Origin: an uncultured Lentisphaerota bacterium
GTDB lineage: Bacteria > Verrucomicrobiota > Lentisphaeria > Victivallales > GWF2-50-93
Reading direction: 5' to 3'
Assembly (NCBI GenBank): GCA_903872565.1
Contig: CAIQLG010000224.1
Location: 1 to 33,487, forward strand
Length of the DNA: 33,487 bases
Below, piece after piece: positions 15,739 through 23,227 of this stretch. The position numbers and the translations under genes were made by a program. Each line of letters starts with the position of its first letter. The first letter of the stretch is position 1. Under the pieces are notes generated by a model, which did no database searches, was not told where the DNA came from, and was given only the letters and a program-made list of their open reading frames with translations.

Positions 15739-16434
15739 TCATTTAATCTTCGATATCGCATTTTGAAATAACTCTTCAAGTTTTTTGCTCTCGAGGAGTG
15801 ATTTGATCTCGTCAAGTTTTCTTGACAGTTCGTCCTGTCTCCTAAAGATCTCGTCCTTTATTGTTGACATGCATTTGTGAATATCCAGCGGATTCACTGG
15901 ACACCAGTTGAATCGTTCTAATTCCTGGACTTCGTCAGCCCATGCGGTAAGCAGCCCATTCTCCCTTCTTGCACCTACAAATTTTCCATTAGATGCCTGC
16001 AGCGCGATTATTCCTGTCCCTTGGTAAGATATATGGAATTTCTCCCATTCCCCTATTCTATCGGCACACGCTTTTAACTGATTGTCTCGAGCAGGATTCA
16101 AGTCAGCACCAACATATTTTCCGTTACATGCCTTGAATGATATTTTCCCATCGCCAGCATCTTCAACAGTAAAATTCTCCCATCCTTGGGGAAAATCCGC
16201 CCATCCCGCCTCCAAAAATGCGTAATGGTGCTTATTTGTAGAGACGTAATGTCCATTGAAAGCCTTCAACGCAATATTCCTCGATACTAGAAGCAATTGT
16301 CTTTCCAACTGGTCACCAGCTCTTAGCCAAATGGGATCACTGTCCGCTTTCCTAGATAAATCCTCATGCAAGGGAACATCTGTCGTTTCATCTTTACCGG
16401 GAGAATGCGCCTTTGTTACAACTTTAACTCCCAT
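15739..16434 (-). CDS. Fascin-like beta-trefoil protein 2 with C-terminal helix
   Basis: A 231-residue protein. Three fascin-type repeats are visible about 45 residues apart: IALKAFNGHYVS (54-65), ISFKACNGKYVG (98-109) and IALQASNGKFVG (143-154), each followed by a W-x-x-F segment. Together they make one beta-trefoil, a fold that binds actin bundles in eukaryotes and sugars or proteins elsewhere. Residues ~190-231 form a coiled coil ending KLDEIKSLLESKKLEELFQN. AAAGGA lies 6 bases before the ATG. It is a tandem duplicate of the preceding gene but lacks the VFTWGDY module. Confidence 0.82.
   Translation of the reverse strand: MGVKVVTKAHSPGKDETTDVPLHEDLSRKADSDPIWLRAGDQLERQLLLVSRNIALKAFNGHYVSTNKHHYAFLEAGWADFPQGWENFTVEDAGDGKISFKACNGKYVGADLNPARDNQLKACADRIGEWEKFHISYQGTGIIALQASNGKFVGARRENGLLTAWADEVQELERFNWCPVNPLDIHKCMSTIKDEIFRRQDELSRKLDEIKSLLESKKLEELFQNAISKIK
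15758..15781. repeat. 24-base direct repeat shared by the two fascin-like genes
   Basis: Bases 15758-15781 and 16531-16554 are identical over 24 bases, at the same place in the C-terminal helix codons of the two fascin-like genes. Identity at the nucleotide level, including third positions, points to recent duplication or gene conversion of the tail, while the trefoil parts have diverged. Confidence 0.8.
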
Positions 16435-16511
16435 GACATATCCTTTCTTTTATTTTGTTATGCTGGCATACTTTTCACGACATCAGTTCTATTACTTAGT
16501 ACTTTTTATCC

Positions 16512-17249
16512 TCACTTAACCTTTGATATTGCATTTTGAAATAACTCTTCAAGTGTTTTTCTATCCAAAAGTCTTGATATTTCATCAAGCTTCCCAATGA
16601 CCTCATCATGTTTCGACAGCAACTGACGATGGAGGTTAAGGACATTTGCCACATTGATCGGTTCCCACCTGAACATCTCCCAGCCCTGAACTTTATCAAC
16701 CCAGGCAGTTAGGTTTCCGCGATTGTCTAAATTTGCACCTACAAAAAGGCCATTATGTGCTTTTAATGCTATTCGACTATCACCACAAAAAACGATTTGA
16801 AACTTTTCATAGTTTTCGATCGTATCAACCCAGTCGGATCTCAATTGAGGAATCCTGCCTTCTGTCGAATCAACGCTCACATATTTGCCATTGAAGGCTT
16901 TTAACGCGACTTGTCCATTCCCCGCATCCACAATGTTGAAGGTTTCCCATAGATCAGGAGGCGCATCTTTCCATTCCGCCCGTAAAAAGTAATTGTCCCT
17001 TTCGTCAGCGGAGACATATTTGTTATTGCTTGCCTTAAGTGCGATACTACCGCTCGCCAGAATAAGCCTTGTTTCAACCTCATCTCCAGCCCTTCTCCAC
17101 AATTTACTAAATTCTGAATCCTTGTCGTTTAAAAAATATTGATAATCCCCCCAAGTAAAAACATCCACCATTTGTGGATAATGCGCCAATGCCGGATTAA
17201 AATGATCATTAATACATCTTACGACTTGTGTCGGCTTCCATTCGCTCAT
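16512..17249 (-). CDS. Fascin-like beta-trefoil protein 1 with VFTWGDY module and C-terminal helix
   Basis: A 245-residue protein. The N-terminal ~60 residues carry VFTWGDYQYFLNDKDSEF, shared with the coiled-coil protein at 14956-15726. Three fascin repeats follow with a regular 45-46-residue period: IALKASNNKYVS (69-80), VALKAFNGKYVS (114-125) and IALKAHNGLFVG (160-171). The C-terminal ~45 residues form a helix ending KLDEISRLLDRKTLEELFQN. GGAG lies 7 bases before the ATG. By combining both shared modules, this protein looks like the hub of the structural set. Confidence 0.83.
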   Translation of the reverse strand: MSEWKPTQVVRCINDHFNPALAHYPQMVDVFTWGDYQYFLNDKDSEFSKLWRRAGDEVETRLILASGSIALKASNNKYVSADERDNYFLRAEWKDAPPDLWETFNIVDAGNGQVALKAFNGKYVSVDSTEGRIPQLRSDWVDTIENYEKFQIVFCGDSRIALKAHNGLFVGANLDNRGNLTAWVDKVQGWEMFRWEPINVANVLNLHRQLLSKHDEVIGKLDEISRLLDRKTLEELFQNAISKVK

Positions 17250-17268
17250 TTAAATACTCCAATTAAAA

Positions 17269-17574
17269 TTAAGGTGATTTGAACTTCATGTCCTTTATCC
17301 TTGATTTTATATCGTCGAGGCTTTTCGCAAAGGTCTTTTTGATGGCGGCCAATTCATCAGATAATCCCTGAACCTCTTTCGAAAGCCGCAATACTGTATT
17401 TTCAAGCTCTGCAACTCTTTGTGGAGATGGTAACTTCTTCGTTTCAACTTTTACCTGGACATCATCTAATACTTCAACGTTATTTACAATTCCAACATCA
17501 GTATAACTACGGCGAAGTTTTATAGAAGTTACCACCTCGACCGATGATTCTTTTTGCGATTTTATTTTCGGCAT
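17269..17574 (-). CDS. Small coiled-coil protein
   Basis: A 101-residue protein. Residues ~1-50 are strand-like with many Val (SVEVVTSIKLRRSY, VEVLDDVQVKVETKK). Residues 53-95 form a coiled coil (VAELENTVLRLSKEVQGLSD). The tail SLDDIKSRIKDMKFK loosely resembles the KLDEI tails of the fascin-like proteins. GGGG lies 8 bases before the ATG, and the gene starts 11 bases after the short GTPase gene ends, so it is likely a direct partner of that GTPase. No family recognised. Confidence 0.68.
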   Translation of the reverse strand: MPKIKSQKESSVEVVTSIKLRRSYTDVGIVNNVEVLDDVQVKVETKKLPSPQRVAELENTVLRLSKEVQGLSDELAAIKKTFAKSLDDIKSRIKDMKFKSP

Positions 17575-17585
17575 CTGCTTAACCC

Positions 17586-18608
17586 CTATTTGTTTATTAT
17601 AGCTTTTGCATCTTCGATTTTATCCAATATTTCTTGTTTCCATCCCTCAAAAGCTTTGTTCATTGCGATAAGATTTGGCAATGACTTTGCCTTTGTCCCA
17701 TTTCCGGTAATGAAATCAATCAGAGGCTGGACATTGCTAATTTTTGCAAGCTCTTCAAAATCAGGCACAGGCTTCTTCCTCTGGTTGAAATAGTGGGATA
17801 TGTCATCCCACGTTTCGTCAAGCTTGGTTGTGAAACGGCTGCCAGGAGTGTGATTCGCTTTCTTAAGCATCGCGCACCAGTACCAGAGGATATTGCAAGA
17901 CCAGACTGTGCTTTCTCCAATCTTCCACGGATTCTGCCCCATTGACTCTATCTCCTGTGCAAGTGTTTCCTGGACAGGGTTATTCAGATCACTTTTCGGA
18001 TCCCACTTCCCAGCATCCATACAGTTCATAATAATGGTAAAGGGCTTGCCTGTTGAGCTTACATCTCTGAGCAAATCCTTTTGCGGCTGGTCAAACTGCT
18101 TATTACTGACAAGAACTATTATGAAATCAGCTTTTTTCAGCGCCTCGAATGTACGGGCGGTGTCGGACTCATCGGTTGAATTGACTCCGGGTGTGTCCAT
18201 GAGGCTAATGTTATTTAGATTTTTACGAGGGATATTGAAGTCAATTTGATGTATGGTATCGAAAGATCCCTTGGGCTTTTTCGGTTGATCTTTCTGTTCT
18301 CCTCTTTTTTGATTCCATTCAATAAGCTTTTTCTTCCACTCATCTAATCTATTTTTGTGTTTATCGTGTATATCCCAGTAATCATCCATTCGGAAATATT
18401 TTGGATTACTGTCATCATCATAATAGAGCCAAGCTCCTTCCTCTCCACAAGAATATATGCCTACTGCATGAGTTGTGGGCAGTCCATCCCCCATATCAGC
18501 AATATTGTCTGCCAGTAGGCAGTTTATTAGGGTCGATTTACCATACTGGAAAACACCAGCTATGGCGACTACAGGAACCTCTTTCTTAATCTCATTTGCC
18601 TTTGCCAT
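17586..18608 (-). CDS. Short dynamin-like GTPase
   Basis: A 340-residue protein. GTPase motifs: P-loop GVFQYGKS (18-25), a switch-I Thr in GLPTTHAVG, DTPGVNSTD as G3 and NCMD as a G4-like N-x-x-D. There is no long membrane segment or stalk of the size seen in its neighbours, so it is a near-minimal G domain with a short helical tail. It is the least similar of the four GTPases. GAGAGG lies just before the ATG. A 139-base gap with no visible signal separates it from the preceding GTPase gene. It could regulate or cap assemblies of the longer GTPases. Confidence 0.85.
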   Translation of the reverse strand: MAKANEIKKEVPVVAIAGVFQYGKSTLINCLLADNIADMGDGLPTTHAVGIYSCGEEGAWLYYDDDSNPKYFRMDDYWDIHDKHKNRLDEWKKKLIEWNQKRGEQKDQPKKPKGSFDTIHQIDFNIPRKNLNNISLMDTPGVNSTDESDTARTFEALKKADFIIVLVSNKQFDQPQKDLLRDVSSTGKPFTIIMNCMDAGKWDPKSDLNNPVQETLAQEIESMGQNPWKIGESTVWSCNILWYWCAMLKKANHTPGSRFTTKLDETWDDISHYFNQRKKPVPDFEELAKISNVQPLIDFITGNGTKAKSLPNLIAMNKAFEGWKQEILDKIEDAKAIINK

Positions 18609-18747
18609 TTTTTACCTCTCGATATTTTATTTGTATCCTGGCTTTCTAAAGATGCATTAAAATCTTATAAGCTAATCACGCAAAAAGTAAGGGACAAGTC
18701 ATAGGCCTCAGTTCCGGATCATATCGTCTTCTATAACAAACAACTGA

Positions 18748-20607
18748 CTACTGCAGTTTTTCTTGGACTAGACGTATGCACTGCAATTGTCTTTCTATTA
18801 TCGATATCCGTGCCTGATCATCTGCAAAAGATGATGAATCGCTAATCGAATTGGCGGCGGTATTCAATTCCTCCTCAATTAAAGCCTTTACCGCTTGTGA
18901 TAATTTCTTCAATGTGTCGTCGAAGGAATTATCAACCCCGTTCTTTACAGATTCATAAACCTGTTTCATCCCCTCTTTTAATGATTCCTTGGCATTGGAA
19001 ACCATACGGGCAACAACCATGCCGGATGGTGTAAATTTACGCAAGGCCTTGATTTGACCGGCTAAAAAACGACCGCTGATCTCAACAATCGGACTTACGA
19101 ATGAAAGTGCGAATTTAAGAGGGACTAAGGCTATGTTGACGGCAGTTCCGGCTCCGCATAACGACGGTAGTGCGGGGATTGACAGTGCCGGGCACAGTGG
19201 CAATGCCACAATCAAAGCATAATCTGACAATGTAATAAGTAGGGGAGGCAGCGAAGCGAAGAAGCCGCCATCAATTGAGAGTGAAGGTATATCCTCTAAG
19301 CTGGGCAGGCAACCTGTAAGAGTTTTCCGGAATCTTGGCTCAAGATTCTTGATGTCACGTCTTGCGTCGAGAGTTTTTTCCGTAATAAGATCATTAATAT
19401 CGCTCTGCATTGAGCCCTGTAGTTCTTCCATAAGATCGGCGTACTGAGACGGGCTTGAAACTTTGTCAAGTCTGTCCGTTGCTTTTTTCTGGAGCCTGTC
19501 AAGCCCTCGCCTGATTTCCGTTAAAAAGTCCTTTTTGATTTGAGTAATGCCATCCTCGAGTGTCTCCTTTATTTCATCATATTTATCCTCGATTTTTCTA
19601 CGTGCTTCCTTGATGGCATCAAGCGCTTTCTGTCGTTCGGCTTCAGACTTCCGTGACATTTCGAGTTTTAGCGAGAGTTCTCTTTCTGTGTTGTTCAGCC
19701 AAGTCAAAATGCGAAAAACAACTTTTTCAATCCGTCCATCTTGGCAATTCTTTCGGGCAAAATCGCTGATTTCCTGATTTATTGCTCTTGGATTGTTGAG
19801 GATCTCACCGTCAACATTAGGATCATAGCAATACATCTGGACTGGAATGTGGCTACGCCCTATATTGGCAAGCTGGGCTCTTATCGTCTGAAGAACTTCT
19901 TTTCTTGATTCTGCTGATTTTTTGCCGGTCTCCTGATTATAGGAGACAAGAATCATAAGCCTAGATATTCCGGCACCGAACAATCCCTGCCTAAGGAAGT
20001 CCAGTTCCACAGTGTCAAGCTGGCGGACCTGCATAACAAGTATGGCAATATCAGCCGAAGGAACGACCCGAAGTGTCGTTGATACGAGTATCTTGGGATT
20101 CGGATCGTCAAGTCCAGGTGTATCAAAGACCACGTAGTTTTTAAGTGCAGACTCCGGACACTCCAGATAAATTGAATGTGTCTTTTCGGCCAGCTCCGCT
20201 CTTTTTACTTCATCCCGGTCCGTAATCAAGTTCAGAAGTCGCTCTGCAGACGGATTACTTATTATTTCAGGTTCGCTTACACCAACCTCCATAGCATTTT
20301 TACCCTGTCCTCCTGAACCGGAGAGCCAATAGCGGATGGTCGCCTTTCTCTCTGCACCGTATGTAACTCCAACATTTACGGAACTGGTTGGCAATCCATA
20401 TCCTTCCGGGAGTATTTTTTCGCCAATAAATACGCGGTTTATAAGACAGGATTTGCCTACCTGATATTTGCCGACGATTGCGACACGGTAGGGCGAACCG
20501 CCTGTAAAAGCTTCTTGGATTTCATGATTGAGCTCAGAGGGAGGGGCAATGCCTTCTCCCGCGAGAGAGTTCAAGGCTTCTTTGATGTATGTTTCATGAT
20601 TTTTCAT
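18748..20607 (-). CDS. Dynamin-like GTPase (paralogue of the fused GTPase)
   Basis: The ATG at 20607, with AGGAG about 8 bases upstream, gives 619 residues; the longer frame to 20649 overlaps the upstream gene and has no such site. P-loop GKYQVGKS (46-53), G3 FDTPGLDDP (161-169). Residues ~285-400 form a helical stalk-like region, followed by a long hydrophobic stretch (LLITLSDYALIVALPLCPAL and on to ALSFVSPIV) that probably enters the membrane, then a C-terminal helix. It aligns along its length with residues 381-987 of the kinase-GTPase fusion, for example VELDFLRQGLF, KKSAESRKEVL and GRSHIPVQMYCYD. It starts 10 bases after the 859-residue GTPase gene ends. Confidence 0.88.
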   Translation of the reverse strand: MKNHETYIKEALNSLAGEGIAPPSELNHEIQEAFTGGSPYRVAIVGKYQVGKSCLINRVFIGEKILPEGYGLPTSSVNVGVTYGAERKATIRYWLSGSGGQGKNAMEVGVSEPEIISNPSAERLLNLITDRDEVKRAELAEKTHSIYLECPESALKNYVVFDTPGLDDPNPKILVSTTLRVVPSADIAILVMQVRQLDTVELDFLRQGLFGAGISRLMILVSYNQETGKKSAESRKEVLQTIRAQLANIGRSHIPVQMYCYDPNVDGEILNNPRAINQEISDFARKNCQDGRIEKVVFRILTWLNNTERELSLKLEMSRKSEAERQKALDAIKEARRKIEDKYDEIKETLEDGITQIKKDFLTEIRRGLDRLQKKATDRLDKVSSPSQYADLMEELQGSMQSDINDLITEKTLDARRDIKNLEPRFRKTLTGCLPSLEDIPSLSIDGGFFASLPPLLITLSDYALIVALPLCPALSIPALPSLCGAGTAVNIALVPLKFALSFVSPIVEISGRFLAGQIKALRKFTPSGMVVARMVSNAKESLKEGMKQVYESVKNGVDNSFDDTLKKLSQAVKALIEEELNTAANSISDSSSFADDQARISIIERQLQCIRLVQEKLQ

Positions 20608-20617
20608 TGTTGAACTC

Positions 20618-23197
20618 CTATTTTGTGGGCATCTGTTGTTTAATCTCACTCAACGTCTCTTTCCGGAAAGCCTCGATCTCCTTGTGGAGTGGCTCGATAT
20701 GCTTTGTTCGGATCTCATGACATTCCGCTGCGATCCGCTTGCGCTCTACTTCTCCCTTTTTCAAGTCTTCGAGAGTTTGTTCACACTGCCTGTCGAGTGC
20801 ATCTTTTTGCTCTTGAAGGGCAATCTGAAAAATCCTTAAATAACCAATCCGGATTTTTGAGGTGGATTCCCGTGCCAACTTATTTACAACATTAGCCCTA
20901 CCATTTCCTCCGACTGATAATTCAGAATTTAGCTCGCTACATATTTTACATGACATATCTTTTATTAAAGCTTCTTCCCCTAAATACAGTCCCTTCAAGA
21001 ATCCTATTACAAGTCCCGCAATAACACCAAAGACAATTCCTAAAGGTCCTAAAAAGAATCCAAGAGCAAATCCCGCTGCAAGAGCGGCCACAAATGCACC
21101 AATGTCTATAAGCTGCCCATTTGTTGATAATTCAACGAGGTTAACATGTAGTGTTCTGATGTCAGTGCTTGCATTCAAATAATCTCCTGTTGGTGGCGGC
21201 AATTCTGTTTTTAATTCTACTTGTTTATCCCATTTTTCAATCAATCTTTTCCTAACCTTGTCAACAGTTTTTAGTAGGCTATCTTGAAGAACAATATTCT
21301 TCCCAGATATAATAGTTTTTATCCAGCCTCCTAAACTAGGTTGCACACGTTTTTCCATCTCTTCCCGTAGAATTTTCTGAATTTCCCTAGCTTGATTATC
21401 TTCACCGGTTCTCCATTTATTCAATATATTATACATCCCGGACCATATACCCATTGTAGAATTGATTTTTCTCGCCGCATTCTCAGCCACTTCTGGAATA
21501 GCCGGAAGTATAATTTTGTCTATTGCATCTTCAGCTAATCTACGATCTGGCGTATCATTTTGAAGAGCTTCCAATGCATCTTTGGCATCATCCTGAAAAT
21601 CTTCGAGCTGTACTTTCTTCTGGTCATTTTTCTTTTTTGCTTCTTCCTCGACTTCCAAGGCTCGCTCCTCGCGTACTTTAAGAGGCTTTTCTATCCCATC
21701 ATCAAGTGCAGTTATTGCTCGATTTGCTCCATTATTAATAAGAATTGATTCTGCCTTGTTATCAATGACATATTGCTTGATCGCTTCAAGAATGTCGTCA
21801 AGACAGCTTTCTTTGCGAACGATATCGATCCCTTCCTGAGAAAGTTTTTCGGAAAGTGCCATAAATTCTTTGTAAGCAGAAACTCTTAAAAGATAAAGAC
21901 AGTGGGTCGCCATTTCAATCCAAGCGTCCTTTGGATCTTCAGCCATCAAACCCCATCCTTTGGCTTGTTTCAATAGTTCTTTTAATGAAACATCATCTAA
22001 AGATCCATTCAATATCCTTGGTCCCTGGACTGCAAGCAGTGCAAGAAGAGCATGATAGGGTTTGATATCAACTTTCAGCCCCTTCTGTTCGAGTTGCGCT
22101 TTCTGGTTGGGAATAATATTTTCTACAATATTCCCTTTTGATGGATTTACATCGGCCTTCATATTAGTAGTAGCAAAAAGGTTCCCACCTGCAGCTTCGA
22201 CCGCTTTGCTAATGTCCTTAAGCATTGCATTTCCTATGGCTCTACCGTCCATCAGATACCATACAGCGTCCGATTGGGCAAAAATTTCCATGGCAATCTT
22301 GGTGTCATAGGAACTCGCAGAGAGTCCGGGGCAGTCCGTGACAACAGTTCCGATGGAGCGCAAGCCAGCAGCATTGTGTATCCGGCACTTTACTTCTTTG
22401 ACAAAGGCAAATAGTAGTTCGTTTTTCTCAAAGACCTCCCCTCCTTTTAGGAAGTCGATGACCTTATTCCTGTATTTATCGGGAAAACGAATCAATGAGC
22501 CAACAGTCATTGGGAAATATTTCTCAGACATCGTTTTTTTGATAAAATCGCTTCCATAGTATCGGCCGATTATCGTTGCTATGATAAGAACAGGCAAATC
22601 ATCGTCTTTGAATGCAGCCTGATCTTTGAAGTATTCTTTTGTTTTTGCATCAACTGCCTTCTGGAATAGAGCACGGTCTTTTTTGTTATCTAGGTCAATT
22701 ACATCGCCGATTCCCTTAACTTTTCTTTTTACGTCGTCGGATTCAGTTTCATATCCGAAAGTTCCAACGCCCGAAAAACGGTTTACATCAAGGTCGGTCA
22801 ATTCTTTCTCGAGAAGTTCTGCGGCAACCTGAACCAACTCCTGTTTTGTTCGCCATATGACTTCTACTCCCTCGTCATTGGGCTTTTCCACATTCCAGGC
22901 GTGAATTACCGAGGCACTTGTTGAAATTGCACCATCACCGCGGGGGCTAATCTCCATGCCGTCTACAAGAGCATCGAAGGTTGTTGACTTACCCCCCTGA
23001 AAAGGTGCTACAAGCGCGATTCTGAACTGGTCCTCATAAACTCGGCGGGCGACAGTCTCTATTTCAGTTCGCCTTTTTTCGATTTGAGGAACGTTCAAAT
23101 CTTTGTGCTTTGACGATAGATTTGTAAGGGTTGCTATGGTTTTTTCCAGCAGGCCACGAAGCAGATCACGTTTCTGAGCATAGATTTCTGAGTTCAT
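20618..23197 (-). CDS. Large dynamin-like GTPase with membrane hairpin
   Basis: An 859-residue protein. P-loop APFQGGKST (64-72), in which Ala replaces the usual first Gly; switch-I Thr in GAISTSASV; G3 VVTDCPGLSAS. Charged coiled-coil stretches follow (EEEAKKKNDQKKVQLEDFQD). Near residue 690-735 there is a strong transmembrane hairpin (AFVAALAAGFALGFFLGPLG, then IVFGVIAGLVIGFLKGL), as in mitofusin- and BDLP-like proteins, and a final coiled coil. Bacterial dynamin-like proteins often occur as tandem pairs that work together, which fits the 10-base spacing to the next GTPase gene. AAAGGA lies 6 bases before the ATG. Confidence 0.88.
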   Translation of the reverse strand: MNSEIYAQKRDLLRGLLEKTIATLTNLSSKHKDLNVPQIEKRRTEIETVARRVYEDQFRIALVAPFQGGKSTTFDALVDGMEISPRGDGAISTSASVIHAWNVEKPNDEGVEVIWRTKQELVQVAAELLEKELTDLDVNRFSGVGTFGYETESDDVKRKVKGIGDVIDLDNKKDRALFQKAVDAKTKEYFKDQAAFKDDDLPVLIIATIIGRYYGSDFIKKTMSEKYFPMTVGSLIRFPDKYRNKVIDFLKGGEVFEKNELLFAFVKEVKCRIHNAAGLRSIGTVVTDCPGLSASSYDTKIAMEIFAQSDAVWYLMDGRAIGNAMLKDISKAVEAAGGNLFATTNMKADVNPSKGNIVENIIPNQKAQLEQKGLKVDIKPYHALLALLAVQGPRILNGSLDDVSLKELLKQAKGWGLMAEDPKDAWIEMATHCLYLLRVSAYKEFMALSEKLSQEGIDIVRKESCLDDILEAIKQYVIDNKAESILINNGANRAITALDDGIEKPLKVREERALEVEEEAKKKNDQKKVQLEDFQDDAKDALEALQNDTPDRRLAEDAIDKIILPAIPEVAENAARKINSTMGIWSGMYNILNKWRTGEDNQAREIQKILREEMEKRVQPSLGGWIKTIISGKNIVLQDSLLKTVDKVRKRLIEKWDKQVELKTELPPPTGDYLNASTDIRTLHVNLVELSTNGQLIDIGAFVAALAAGFALGFFLGPLGIVFGVIAGLVIGFLKGLYLGEEALIKDMSCKICSELNSELSVGGNGRANVVNKLARESTSKIRIGYLRIFQIALQEQKDALDRQCEQTLEDLKKGEVERKRIAAECHEIRTKHIEPLHKEIEAFRKETLSEIKQQMPTK

Positions 23198-23227
23198 GAT
23201 TTGTCCTTTATTTGGGATTTATTTTAT

